A stretch of 64,000 nt of DNA, from the NCBI GenBank assembly GCA_903909815.1, contig CAIVXG010000223.1, positions 75,771 through 139,770 on the forward strand, written 5' to 3'. Position 1 is the stretch's first letter. Each line of letters opens with the position of its first letter. This DNA comes from an uncultured beta proteobacterium. Lineage in GTDB: Bacteria; Pseudomonadota; Gammaproteobacteria; Burkholderiales; Burkholderiaceae_C. This document shows, piece after piece, positions 1-9,255 of the stretch. The position numbers and the translations under genes are program-made. The notes below the pieces were generated by a model. That model had not been told where the DNA came from. It saw only the letters and a list, made by a program, of their open reading frames with translations, and searched no databases.

Positions 1-2
1 AC

Positions 3-986
<984 letters not shown>

Positions 987-1034
987 CGGCGTCAATGAGC
1001 CACAGCGCCGCGTGCGCAGGCATGGGACAGCACC

Positions 1035-1685
1035 GTGGTGGTTGCTAAGCCCGCGGCCAGCGCCGCCGTCACACCCGACTACTGGTCGGACGCGTGCCGC
1101 CATCTGGCGCGCAAGGACCGGGTCATGAAGCGTCTCATCCCTCAGTTTGGCGACGCCTGTCTGCAGTCGCGGGGCGACGCCTTTGTGACGCTGGCGCGCA
1201 GCATCGTGGGTCAGCAGATTTCGGTCAAGGCCGCACAGACGGTGTGGGAGCGCTTTGTCGTGCTGCCGCGCAAGATGAGTGCGGGCAACGTGCTCAAGCT
1301 CAAGGTAGACGATATGCGCGCGGCTGGCTTGAGTGTGCGCAAGGTCGAGTACCTGGTCGATCTGGCTTTGCATTTCGACGCCGGCACGCTGCACGTCAAG
1401 GACTGGTCCGTCATGGACGACGAAGCCATCATCGCCGAACTGGTGTCGATCCGCGGCATCGGGCGCTGGACGGCGGAGATGTTCCTGATCTTTCACCTCA
1501 TGCGCCCCAACATCCTGCCGCTGGACGATGTGGGTCTGATCAACGGTATCAGCCGCAACTATTTTTCCGGTGAAGCCGTGAGTCGCAGCGATGCGCGCGA
1601 AGTGGCCGCCGCCTGGGCGCCGTACTGCAGTGTGGCGACTTGGTATATTTGGCGCTCGCTCGACCCGCTTCCGGTGGCATACTGA
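1035..1685 (+). CDS. alkA: DNA-3-methyladenine glycosylase II (AlkA/HhH-GPD family)
   Basis: A 216-residue base-excision repair glycosylase that removes alkylated purines from DNA. The helix-hairpin-helix appears as SIRGIGRWTAEMF at about residues 137-149, followed by the LDDVGL segment holding the catalytic aspartate, the classic HhH-GPD arrangement. It is shorter than E. coli AlkA (282 residues) and lacks that protein's N-terminal domain, as in the short bacterial forms. I chose the GTG at 1035; no ATG is available in frame near the N-terminus. Its TGA stop forms the first bases of an intercistronic repeat that reaches almost to accA. Confidence 0.9.
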   Translation: MVVAKPAASAAVTPDYWSDACRHLARKDRVMKRLIPQFGDACLQSRGDAFVTLARSIVGQQISVKAAQTVWERFVVLPRKMSAGNVLKLKVDDMRAAGLSVRKVEYLVDLALHFDAGTLHVKDWSVMDDEAIIAELVSIRGIGRWTAEMFLIFHLMRPNILPLDDVGLINGISRNYFSGEAVSRSDAREVAAAWAPYCSVATWYIWRSLDPLPVAY

Positions 1686-1734
1686 TACCTTGCGGGACAG
1701 ATCAAGTCACACTACTCTGTCCCCAACTGATTAA
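1682..1734 (+). repeat. Intercistronic repeat, copy A (alkA/accA)
   Basis: This copy spans the whole space from the alkA stop codon to the accA ribosome-binding site. It starts CTGATACCTTGCGGGACAG and ends CAACTGATTAA. An 8-bp perfect inverted repeat, GGGACAGA (1694-1701) and TCTGTCCC (1716-1723), encloses a 14-base loop. Copies B (11618-11711) and C (41236-41339) share the same two ends and the same position relative to stop and start codons. Confidence 0.75.
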
Positions 1735-1746
1735 TGGGAGCCGACC

Positions 1747-2724
1747 TTGGCAAAAAGAACTTTCCTCGATTTCGAGCAACCGATTGCAGACCTGGAAACC
1801 AAGATTGAGGAACTGCGCTACGTGCAGACCGAATCTGCGGTGGACATCTCAGCTGAGATCGACCAACTCAGCAAGAAGAGCCAACAGCTCACCAAGGACA
1901 TCTACAGTGATCTGAGCGCCTGGCAGATTACCAAGATCGCCCGTCACGCCGAGCGCCCCTACACGCTGGACTACGTGCGCGAGCTGTTTACGGATTTCGT
2001 CGAGTTGCACGGTGACCGGCATTTTTCCGATGACCTGAGCATCGTGGGTGGTCTGGCGCGCTTCAACGGCACGCCGTGCATGGTGCTGGGGCACCAAAAA
2101 GGGCGCGATACCAAGGAGCGCGCGCTGCGCAACTTCGGCATGAGCAAGCCCGAGGGCTATCGCAAGGCGCTGCGCCTGATGAAGCTGGCCGAGAAATTCA
2201 AGCTGCCGGTGTTCACCTTTGTCGATACACCGGGCGCCTATCCGGGCATTGACGCCGAGGAGCGCAGCCAGTCCGAAGCCATCGGGCGCAACATCTACGA
2301 GATGGCGCAACTGGAAGTGCCCATCATCGTCACCATCATCGGTGAGGGTGGCTCGGGCGGCGCGCTGGCAATTTCGGTAGGCGATCAACTGGTGATGCTG
2401 CAGTATTCGATCTACTCCGTCATCAGTCCAGAGGGTTGTGCCTCGATCCTGTGGAAGACCTCGGACAAGGCGCAGGATGCGGCCGATGCCCTGGGCATCA
2501 CTGCGCACCGGCTCAAGGCACTGGGGGTGGTGGACAAGATCGTGAACGAGCCCGTGGGCGGCGCGCACTGCGACCACAAGCAGATGGCCGCCTTTCTCAA
2601 GCGCGCGCTGGTGGACGCCTATAGGCAGGTCAGCGACCTGAAGGTCAAGGAACTGCTGGACCGACGTTACGAGCGGCTGCAAAGTTACGGGCGCTTCACG
2701 GACATCAAGGCCGACAGCAAGTAA
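1747..2724 (+). CDS. accA: Acetyl-CoA carboxylase carboxyltransferase subunit alpha
   Basis: With AccD it forms the carboxyltransferase that moves CO2 from biotinyl-AccB to acetyl-CoA, giving malonyl-CoA for fatty acid synthesis. The 325-residue length is normal. The N-terminal helix starts [12 protein letters not shown] and the crotonase-like core shows [10 protein letters not shown] near residue 200. The start is TTG at 1747: the nearest ATG (1734) is out of frame, and GGGAG at 1736-1740 sits at a suitable distance. Translation from a TTG directly downstream of a repeat hairpin may limit expression; that is inference. Confidence 0.97.
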   Translation: MAKRTFLDFEQPIADLETKIEELRYVQTESAVDISAEIDQLSKKSQQLTKDIYSDLSAWQITKIARHAERPYTLDYVRELFTDFVELHGDRHFSDDLSIVGGLARFNGTPCMVLGHQKGRDTKERALRNFGMSKPEGYRKALRLMKLAEKFKLPVFTFVDTPGAYPGIDAEERSQSEAIGRNIYEMAQLEVPIIVTIIGEGGSGGALAISVGDQLVMLQYSIYSVISPEGCASILWKTSDKAQDAADALGITAHRLKALGVVDKIVNEPVGGAHCDHKQMAAFLKRALVDAYRQVSDLKVKELLDRRYERLQSYGRFTDIKADSK

Positions 2725-2787
2725 ATTGTCGGGTCGCAACTTCTCTGCGCACCGCCCCGGACCTGGGGCCACACTCTAAAATTCAAC

Positions 2788-3411
2788 ATGAATAAACTCC
2801 TTCTCATCCTATTGACGGCCTTGGCTTGGGTGCCAGCGGCCATGGCAACCGACTTCACGTTCGCACAAGCTGGCATCAAAATCAGTCTGCCCGACGGCTT
2901 TGCGTTGCTCGCACGCGGCGACATCGATCAGCTCTATATGCCGACCAGGGGACCAGGTTTCGTGATGGGAAATGCCGCGCGAACCATCACCATCAGCTAC
3001 GATCTGAAGCCTCACAAGCTTGCGAGTTTGAATCTGGGGCAAACGCTCAAGGCATTCGAAACCGTCTTTGAGCAACGCGTTCCGGGACTGGTCTGGAAGG
3101 AGCGCAAGCTGATAGAGCACGAGAAACAGCAGTGGCTGCAACTCGAGTTCTTGTCCAAGACCGGTGGCGTAGATTATTACAACATCATGCTCATCACACC
3201 CATGAAGGAGCAGATGCTGGTGTTGAATTTGAACTCAACCGTGGCTGAATTCCCGCAAGCGGAACCGGTGTTGCGCGCGGCCATGAAATCCGTGGCACTG
3301 AACGTTGCAGTTCCGGAGATGGTGATAAATCCGGTCCCTGCACCTGCAACTGCAGCTGCACCGGACAAGAAGCCAGCATCGGCCGGAAAAAAAGAGAAAT
3401 CAGCCTCTTAG
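2788..3411 (+). CDS. Secreted protein of unknown function
   Basis: A 207-residue protein with a clear Sec signal peptide (MNKLLLILLTALAWVPAAMA, probable cleavage after AMA). The mature part begins with a short beta-rich region (FTFAQAGIKISLPDGF) and has no catalytic motif I recognise. The last 35 residues are rich in Pro, Ala and Lys and probably unstructured. It looks periplasmic. It lies between accA and tilS on the same strand, 63 bases after accA and about 76 bases before tilS, so it may share their transcript. I cannot assign a function. Confidence 0.75.
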   Translation: MNKLLLILLTALAWVPAAMATDFTFAQAGIKISLPDGFALLARGDIDQLYMPTRGPGFVMGNAARTITISYDLKPHKLASLNLGQTLKAFETVFEQRVPGLVWKERKLIEHEKQQWLQLEFLSKTGGVDYYNIMLITPMKEQMLVLNLNSTVAEFPQAEPVLRAAMKSVALNVAVPEMVINPVPAPATAAAPDKKPASAGKKEKSAS

Positions 3412-3487
3412 TCGTCCCATGATGGGTCGTGCCCCGGAGCGGTCGACGTCTACGGGTCACCGTGTTCGCGATGACGGAGTGAGTCAC

Positions 3488-4447
3488 TTGAATACTTCGA
3501 TGGATCAAGCCATCCAGGCCTTCGCGCCAGAGCTGCCGCTGGCCGTGGGCTATAGCGGTGGCGCGGATTCCACCGCGCTGCTGCTGGCCTGTGCACGCAA
3601 GTGGCCGCAACACGTGAGGGCGATCCATATTCATCACGGCTTGCAGGACTGCGCTGATGATTTTGTGCGGCACTGCGAGGCTTTCTGTGCGCGCCTGGAT
3701 GTGCCGCTGACGGTGCTGCGCGTCGATGGCAGCCACGCGAGCGGGCAGAGTCCGGAAGACGCGGCACGCAACGCTCGCTATGCGGCTTTCAAGGCCGTGC
3801 TGCAGGAGCCTTCGGGGCCCACACGGGTGTCGTCCATGGCGCTCGGACACCACGCAGACGACCAGGCCGAAACGCTGCTGCTCGCGCTCAGTCGAGGTGC
3901 GGGATTGCCCGGCCTAAGTGCCATGCCTGCGGCATGGGAGCGAGACGCAATCCAGTACTACCGGCCACTCCTGCAAGTTCCGGGAGCGCAGATCCGCGTA
4001 TGGCTTCAGGCACAGGGCGTGCAGTGGCTTACGGATCCGAGCAACGCGCAGCAGCAGTTCACGCGCAACCGCATCCGCGCGCAATTGCTGCCCGCTTTGG
4101 ATCAGGCGTTTCCCCAGTTTCGCCAGACCTTTGCACGCAGTGCTGCACATGCGGCGCAGGCGCAAGGATTGCTGGAAGCACTGGCCCAGAGCGACCTGCT
4201 CAGCACCGGTGTTCCGCCCAATATTCGCGCTCTTCAAGGCCTGTCGCGCGCACGCCAAGCCAACGTGCTGCGCTATTGGCTGAAGGCGCACTGGCGCACC
4301 ACTCCCAGCGCCGCGCAACTCGATGAACTGCTCCATCAGCTGGCCGCCTGCACCACCCGTGGCCACGGCATCCACATCAAGCTGGGCCGTGGCTTTGTGC
4401 GGCGCAACATGGATGCGTTGGATTGGTACAATTCAGCCTCTGCTTAG
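3488..4447 (+). CDS. tilS: tRNA(Ile)-lysidine synthetase
   Basis: TilS converts C34 of the CAU-anticodon tRNA-Ile to lysidine, using ATP and lysine, so that it reads AUA. The N-type ATP pyrophosphatase P-loop YSGGADSTALLL lies near residue 22 and the ALGHHADDQAETLL motif near residue 120. The frame extends back to an ATG at 3419, but the TTG at 3488 has a good Shine-Dalgarno (GGAG at 3476-3479, 8 bases upstream) and gives the family-typical short N-terminus; ATG 3500 is the other possibility. At about 319 residues it is shorter than E. coli TilS (432) because the C-terminal domain is reduced. lysC follows after 27 bases. Confidence 0.9.
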   Translation: MNTSMDQAIQAFAPELPLAVGYSGGADSTALLLACARKWPQHVRAIHIHHGLQDCADDFVRHCEAFCARLDVPLTVLRVDGSHASGQSPEDAARNARYAAFKAVLQEPSGPTRVSSMALGHHADDQAETLLLALSRGAGLPGLSAMPAAWERDAIQYYRPLLQVPGAQIRVWLQAQGVQWLTDPSNAQQQFTRNRIRAQLLPALDQAFPQFRQTFARSAAHAAQAQGLLEALAQSDLLSTGVPPNIRALQGLSRARQANVLRYWLKAHWRTTPSAAQLDELLHQLAACTTRGHGIHIKLGRGFVRRNMDALDWYNSASA

Positions 4448-4474
4448 TGCCTATTTCTTCAGAAATTTCTCCCG

Positions 4475-5743
4475 ATGTCCTTGATTGTTCATAAATACGG
4501 CGGCACCTCGATGGGCTCGACCGAGCGCATCCGCAACGTCGCCAAACGCGTCGCCAAATGGGCCCGAGCCGGCCACCAGTTGGTGGTTGTTCCTTCTGCC
4601 ATGAGCGGTGAAACCAATCGCCTGCTGGGACTGGCCAAAGAACTTGCTCCCGCCAAACCGGGCGATGACTACAGCCGCGAACTCGACATGCTGGCCGCCA
4701 CGGGCGAGCAGGCCTCCAGCGCCTTGCTGGCGATCGCCTTGCAGGCGGAAGGCCTGGGGTCGGTGAGCTACGCCGGCTGGCAGGTGCCGATCCGCACCAA
4801 TATGGCCTACACCAAGGCGCGCATCGAATCAATCGACGACACCAAGGTGCGTGCCGACTTGGCGGCGGGCAAGGTGGTGATCGTCACCGGTTTTCAGGGC
4901 GTGGACGAACAGGGCAACATCACTACGCTGGGTCGAGGCGGGTCAGATACCTCGGCCGTGGCTGTGGCTGCGGCGATGAAGGCCGATGAATGCCTGATCT
5001 ACACCGACGTGGATGGCGTGTACACCACCGATCCGCGCGTCGTGCCCGAGGCACGCCGACTGCATACCGTGAGCTTTGAGGAGATGCTGGAGATGGCGTC
5101 GATGGGCTCCAAGGTGCTGCAGATCCGCTCCGTGGAGTTTGCCGGCAAGTACAAGGTCAAGCTGCGGGTTCTGTCGAGCTTTACGCCCTGGGATATCGAC
5201 CTCAATGAAGAAGCCAAGTCTGGCACCCTGATAACTTTTGAAGAAGACGAGCAAATGGAACAAGCCATCGTGTCCGGGATCGCGTTCAACCGCGACGAAG
5301 CCAAAATCTCCGTCCTGGGCGTGCCCGATACGCCCGGCATCGCCTACCAGATTTTGGGCGCAGTGGCAGACGCCAACGTCGAAGTCGATGTCATCATCCA
5401 GAATCTGAGCAAGGGCGGCCTGACCGACTTCAGCTTCACCGTGAATCGCGGTGACTATGCCAAGGCGATGGAGTTGCTGAAGGAAAAAGTGCTGCCGAAA
5501 TTGGGCGCGCAGGAAGTGGTGGGCGACCCCCGCATCTGCAAGGTCAGCATCGTCGGCATAGGCATGCGCAGCCACGTGGGGGTTGCCAGCAAGATGTTCC
5601 GGGTCCTGAGTGAGGAGGGCATCAACATCCAGATGATTTCCACCAGCGAAATCAAGACTTCGGTCGTGATCGACGAGAAATACATGGAACTCGCGGTACG
5701 GGCGCTGCACCGCGCCTTTGAATTGGATCTGCCTGCAGCCTGA
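4475..5743 (+). CDS. lysC: Aspartate kinase
   Basis: Phosphorylates aspartate, the first step towards lysine, threonine, methionine and diaminopimelate. The 422-residue protein has the N-terminal KYGGTSMGS nucleotide/substrate motif, [15 protein letters not shown] near residue 155, and two C-terminal ACT domains (about residues 265-420), the usual site of allosteric feedback by lysine and/or threonine. There is no fused homoserine dehydrogenase. It is the last gene of the plus-strand run that starts with cysS; a GGGCTC/GAGCCC hairpin follows at 5765-5782, just before tRNA-Ser. Confidence 0.96.
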   Translation: MSLIVHKYGGTSMGSTERIRNVAKRVAKWARAGHQLVVVPSAMSGETNRLLGLAKELAPAKPGDDYSRELDMLAATGEQASSALLAIALQAEGLGSVSYAGWQVPIRTNMAYTKARIESIDDTKVRADLAAGKVVIVTGFQGVDEQGNITTLGRGGSDTSAVAVAAAMKADECLIYTDVDGVYTTDPRVVPEARRLHTVSFEEMLEMASMGSKVLQIRSVEFAGKYKVKLRVLSSFTPWDIDLNEEAKSGTLITFEEDEQMEQAIVSGIAFNRDEAKISVLGVPDTPGIAYQILGAVADANVEVDVIIQNLSKGGLTDFSFTVNRGDYAKAMELLKEKVLPKLGAQEVVGDPRICKVSIVGIGMRSHVGVASKMFRVLSEEGINIQMISTSEIKTSVVIDEKYMELAVRALHRAFELDLPAA

Positions 5744-5790
5744 GTCGAAAATCCCTTGTGCGATGGGCTCGGAACTGAGCCCGCTTCGGG

Positions 5791-5796
5791 CATAAT
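5791..5796 (+). promoter_or_regulatory. Putative -10 box of the tRNA-Ser promoter
   Basis: CATAAT differs from the consensus by one base and lies 9 bases before the first base of the tRNA, a plausible distance for a tRNA promoter. No good -35 hexamer is visible 16-18 bases upstream, so the assignment is weak. Confidence 0.4.
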
Positions 5797-5805
5797 ACGA
5801 GATCT

Positions 5806-5895
5806 GGAAACGTGACCGAGTGGCCGAAGGTGCTCCCCTGCTAAGGGAGTATAGGGTGTAGAGCCCTATCGAGGGTTCGAATCCCTCCGTTTCCG
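5806..5895 (+). tRNA. serX: tRNA-Ser (anticodon GCT)
   Basis: A 90-base class II tRNA. The acceptor stem pairs GGAAACG (5806-5812) with CGTTTCC (5888-5894). The anticodon arm CTCCC-CTGCTAA-GGGAG carries GCT, reading AGC and AGU. A long variable arm (TATAGGGTGTAGAGCCCTAT region) and the T arm GAGGGTTCGAATCCCTC are present. CCA is not encoded directly after the discriminator G. The gene sits beside a short accessory islet. Confidence 0.97.
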
Positions 5896-5944
5896 CTAGT
5901 ACAAAGACCTCAAACCTGCTCAGCAGGCCTTGAGGCGGCCTCAG

Positions 5945-5968
5945 GCCCCGCACCACGCGGGGCTTTTT
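5945..5968 (+). terminator. Rho-independent terminator after tRNA-Ser
   Basis: GCCCCGC and GCGGGGC form a 7-bp GC-rich stem with a short loop (5945-5963), followed by TTTTT. It lies about 50 bases after the tRNA and would end the tRNA transcript and any read-through from lysC. Confidence 0.8.
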
Positions 5969-6173
5969 GCTTTGAGCTCCTGACTGCGACCTGCGCCAGG
6001 GGGCTGGGAAAGGCGTCTCAAACCCCGTTTGTCTCAAAACCTCATGACTTTTTCGGACTTGGTTCCGAGCCGTGAATTTGCGGGTGAAGGCAAAACAGGC
6101 TATGAACCAAGCTGAATGAAATTTCGTTGTTCAGAGCGTTTTGACCATCTCATGCTGCGTTGGACTGCTTGTT

Positions 6174-6680
6174 TTACCCTTTTGCTAATTTGTCAATATC
6201 GACTTCAAAAGAGCCTCGTGGGCTTCGGAACTCGCCCTTTTCGTAGGGGACTGAAACCTTGCCTGTTGGCATTTTTTTGTTTTTCTTAGCGAAGTGGGTC
6301 AAGAAATTTCGCAACGAAATTCCACCTGATGGAGGAACCACGTAGCCAGCGCCAGGGTAGTAGCCCTTCGGCTTTCCCTTCAAAAAGGCGGTGACCATGG
6401 TTTCGATCTGTGCAGAGAACGGCGCGATTTCTTTTCTAAATCGTGCCTCTTGCCGCCGTTTGTTAGCTGCAACGCGTCGAACAGCATCGGTCATCGACTT
6501 CAGCACTGACACCTCATCAAACGCCTCCGGAATGGACACTCGATTGACTTCATCGACGTCAACATCGAGGTCGTTCGCAAGCTCAAGGGCCTTATCACCT
6601 ATTTGCGCCAGATTTATGGCGCTGAGACCTTTCTTACCAAGGACCTTCGTAACAACTTCCTTTGGCCACAAAGATACGAG
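6174..6680 (-). CDS. Unknown protein, probably lacking its original start
   Basis: A minus-strand frame of which about the last 169 codons look protein-like: charged and helical (ELANDLDVDVDEVNRV, RRVAANKRRQEARFRKEI), then a Gly/Pro/aromatic patch (KGYYPGAGYVVPPSGG) and a basic end (HFAKKNKKMPTGKVSVPYEK). The frame stays open up to 6938, but beyond about 6680 it only reads the complement of a PDZ-coding segment, so the N-terminus appears cut off at a junction. A TTG near 6670 could act as start. The A+T content is higher than that of the neighbours, suggesting transfer. I recognise no family. Confidence 0.4.
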   Translation of the reverse strand, partial: LVSLWPKEVVTKVLGKKGLSAINLAQIGDKALELANDLDVDVDEVNRVSIPEAFDEVSVLKSMTDAVRRVAANKRRQEARFRKEIAPFSAQIETMVTAFLKGKPKGYYPGAGYVVPPSGGISLRNFLTHFAKKNKKMPTGKVSVPYEKGEFRSPRGSFEVDIDKLAKG

Positions 6681-6908
6681 CGCAACACCGGTGTTGTCAT
6701 CATGGAAGTCATGGATGGGTCGCCCGCGTTTGCGGCAAACGTTCTGCAGGGGGACGTGGTGCTGGAGGTGAATGGTGCTGCGGTGATTGACCGTACTCAG
6801 TTCCAGGGAGCATTGACGAGCGCGTCTGCTAAGGAAGGCACTCTCACCTTCAAGATTCTGCGCAACGGAACCGAGAAGCTCGTGGTGGTCAACTTGCCGC
6901 CACCCTGA
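6681..6908 (+). pseudogene. PDZ-domain protein, 3' remnant
   Basis: The codons from RNTGVVIMEVMDGSPAF to the stop match a PDZ fold: the NTGVVI strand, GSPA, GDVVLEVNG, then TFKILRNGTEKLVVVNLPPP. In PDZ proteins of this type the domain is C-terminal to a longer periplasmic region, which is missing here. The codons upstream (RQIYGAETFLTKDLRNN) do not continue the domain and lie opposite the unknown minus-strand gene. I therefore read it as the 3' end of a gene truncated at about 6680. An open frame of 101 codons does exist from a TTG near 6603, so a small expressed product cannot be excluded. Confidence 0.5.
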
Positions 6909-6969
6909 TTCAGCTGGCGAACGGTCCGAGAGGTACAAATCAGAGAAGGCGTCCTGAAGGCATTTTTCG

Positions 6970-7488
6970 ATGAACCAATTTCAAATTGCGCTGGACTTCT
7001 ACCAATCCGCCACTCCGCGGATACTGGGTGAAAAGCGGAACGAGTGGGCAATGGACCCTTACGCGTGGGACGGATTGCTGAGGATGACACCCATTGAGAG
7101 CGCGATATGGGAGCGCATCAGGGACTTGAATGCGGTCTTTTACCCGCAGTATCCCGTGGACGAGTTCTTTGCAGACTTCGCCAACCCTGTCGCAAAGATT
7201 GCGATTGAGTGTGACGGCCGGGAGTTTCACCTTGACAAGGCAAAGGACGACGAGCGCGACCGCCGTTTTGGTGAACTTGGCTGGAAAGTCTATCGGATAC
7301 CCGGACGGTTGTGCGTAACCGAGTTCGACGAAGACACAATGAGCGAGGCTTTTTCGATGAAGTTTGTCAGGGCAATCGCGGAAACTCACCAGCTAATCCG
7401 AGGGAACCCGAAGCCCCGTGGATTTGACGAGACCATGGAAGACTACCTGAGGTATGCACTGGCTGGGAAGTTGGGCTTCTTGGTTTGA
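6970..7488 (+). CDS. PD-(D/E)XK nuclease-like protein (DUF559/Vsr-like fold)
   Basis: A 172-residue protein with the layout of small restriction-endonuclease-like nucleases: DEFFADF, then VAKIAIECDGREFH (the acidic E-x-D core), a DKAKDDERDRRF helix, and GWKVYRIPG. This resembles the DUF559/Vsr group, in which a DNA-nicking or repair role is known for some members; the assignment comes from pattern alone. An SD-like GAAGG precedes the ATG. No methyltransferase or recognisable partner lies beside it. It ends the tRNA-adjacent islet and about 135 bases without a gene follow. Confidence 0.6.
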   Translation: MNQFQIALDFYQSATPRILGEKRNEWAMDPYAWDGLLRMTPIESAIWERIRDLNAVFYPQYPVDEFFADFANPVAKIAIECDGREFHLDKAKDDERDRRFGELGWKVYRIPGRLCVTEFDEDTMSEAFSMKFVRAIAETHQLIRGNPKPRGFDETMEDYLRYALAGKLGFLV

Positions 7489-7625
7489 GGACGGGTCCCC
7501 CCCGGGTGTAACAAGGAAAAAACGTCGAGAGCGAGCTCTCTAATTCGTCCGGAACCCGCGCCAGTATTGGGTGCCAAGAGATTCTGGGGCCATCTGCGTA
7601 GTAAAATCCGGACGCCGCAGAGTCG

Positions 7626-9191
7626 CTATTTGGCAGCGAACCCTGTGAATTGATAGCTCAGCGACAGCCCCGCCACGCGCGCCTGGAACGGTCCGCGCGC
7701 GGCGTCAATACTGCCCGCGCTGACCAGGATGGCCAGAGGCTTGGAGAGTTGGTAGCCCAGGCCGACGTTGGCCTGCCCTACCAGTCCACCACGGATGGCC
7801 ACGCCACCCCCACCGGCTGCGCCGACCAGCATTTCGCCCTCGACGAACAGTCGTTCAGACAGCGGCCATTGCGTGCCTGCTCCCATAAGTCCTGTCATGT
7901 AGGCACCGGCTTTGCCCGCGTACGCGGCCAGGGTCTGGCCCGTAACGTACCAGTGCGGCGAGACGAAGTAGTCGAGTTGCACGCCCAGGTTGCTGATGGA
8001 GAGATTGGCGTCGCTGCTGCGCCACTGCGGGTTCGCCTTGAAATAGGTTTGACTCACGGCGCGCACGCGCAACTGCTCGGCCGCAAAGCCGTCCAGCGCA
8101 CGCCAGGAAACAGCCTGGGACGAAGGCACCTCAGGCGTGCCAAATTGATGCGTCAGCTGCAGCGCCAGACTGCGCGCCTTGAAGCTGCCTGAGGGCGCAC
8201 GGACTTCGCCAATGGAAAACTCAAGCGCGTTCTGGGCCGAAATCTTTTGCTGCACGGCCAGGCCCGCGTCCAGCAGCAAACCACCGCCGTCATCAATGCC
8301 GCCGCCGCCTGCAGGACCGGCTGCGGCGTGGACCCTCAGCGCCGTGCTGCTGGACAGGGCAAGCCGATAGCCGCCGCCGGCCAGAATTTGCATGTAGCCG
8401 TTACTATGACCACCCATCGCGCCCTCGGCTTCGAGCTGTGTGAACCAGTGCTCGTCGATGGCCGACAGCCACTTCACGCCCATGAGCTGCATGCGCGCAG
8501 GTTGTGGCAGGCCGGTGGTTCCCGGCGCCGATGCGGCAATGCTGTAGTCGCGCGCCACCAGGGAAAATTCCTGACGGCGAGATTGCAGGTTGGGCGTCAG
8601 CGCACCATCGGTCGTGGGTGTGAACGCCCAACCGCTGTTGACGAGACTGTGAAACGGGAATTCATACTGGAGGTAAGGCTGGGTGCTACTGATGACGCCA
8701 TTGGGAAAGCTCACATGGCTGATGCCAAGGCCAAAGTTGCCATAAGCCGTCTCGTAGCTCAGGCCCAGATCGCTGCGCAGCATCAGCCCGCCACCGGCCA
8801 GCGTGTTGCTGCTGCGGCCACCGCCGGCACCCACAAAGAGTCCGGCGTGCGCCAGCCACGCGGGTGCCAAACGCTGGCGCACTTCGCCTGCCAAACCCAG
8901 GGTGATGAAGCCGCCACGCTCACCGCGCACGGCGCCATAGGACCCCACGCCCAATCGCAGGTGCTCATTCACATCGAACAGCGCATCGCCGCCGACCAGA
9001 CCCATGGTTTCAGAGCCCGGCAGGTGCAGCGTCTCCGACGTGAGGCGCCAACTGGCGGGTGTGGGCGTGAGCATGGCAGTCGTATTGGCGGCCTGTTGTG
9101 CCTGGGCGCTCTGGCTCGTGCACACACCCGCAAGACACAGGCTGGCGAAAATAAGGCGGTAGGAGTAGTGCGGGATTTTCATGGCGTTCAT
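7626..9191 (-). CDS. Predicted outer-membrane protein with internal repeats
   Basis: A 521-residue secreted protein. The N-terminus has a signal peptide (LIFASLCLAGVCTSQSAQA, cut before QQA). The mature chain contains alternating hydrophobic strands and three glycine-rich modules: VGAGGGRSSNTLAGGG, AAGPAGGGGIDDGGG and VGAAGGGGVAIRGG. Each is followed by a strand of the type LGLSYE or LGYQLS and closed by L-x-L-x-x-x-F (LQLTHQF, LSLSYQF). The C-terminus LSLSYQFTGFAAK resembles a barrel-insertion signal with a short tail. Starts at 9191 and 9182 are both possible; neither has a good Shine-Dalgarno. The gltA terminator stands directly upstream. Function unknown. Confidence 0.65.
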   Translation of the reverse strand: MNAMKIPHYSYRLIFASLCLAGVCTSQSAQAQQAANTTAMLTPTPASWRLTSETLHLPGSETMGLVGGDALFDVNEHLRLGVGSYGAVRGERGGFITLGLAGEVRQRLAPAWLAHAGLFVGAGGGRSSNTLAGGGLMLRSDLGLSYETAYGNFGLGISHVSFPNGVISSTQPYLQYEFPFHSLVNSGWAFTPTTDGALTPNLQSRRQEFSLVARDYSIAASAPGTTGLPQPARMQLMGVKWLSAIDEHWFTQLEAEGAMGGHSNGYMQILAGGGYRLALSSSTALRVHAAAGPAGGGGIDDGGGLLLDAGLAVQQKISAQNALEFSIGEVRAPSGSFKARSLALQLTHQFGTPEVPSSQAVSWRALDGFAAEQLRVRAVSQTYFKANPQWRSSDANLSISNLGVQLDYFVSPHWYVTGQTLAAYAGKAGAYMTGLMGAGTQWPLSERLFVEGEMLVGAAGGGGVAIRGGLVGQANVGLGYQLSKPLAILVSAGSIDAARGPFQARVAGLSLSYQFTGFAAK

Positions 9192-9192
9192 C

Positions 9193-9228
9193 AAAAAAAA
9201 TGGCCCACAACGGCAAGCCGTGTGGGCC
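9193..9228 (-). terminator. Rho-independent terminator of the sdh-gltA transcript
   Basis: On the minus strand GGCCCACACGGC pairs with GCCGTTGTGGGCC (9202-9228) and is followed by A then eight T residues (9200-9193). It lies 27 bases after the gltA stop and touches the start of the outer-membrane protein gene. Confidence 0.85.
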
Positions 9229-9255
9229 GGGTTAGAGCGTCAATGATATCGAGGA

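Noticed and set aside
4943..6037. A long minus-strand frame running across lysC and tRNA-Ser
   Set aside because: It reads through the complement of a tRNA and of lysC, and shows no protein-like features.
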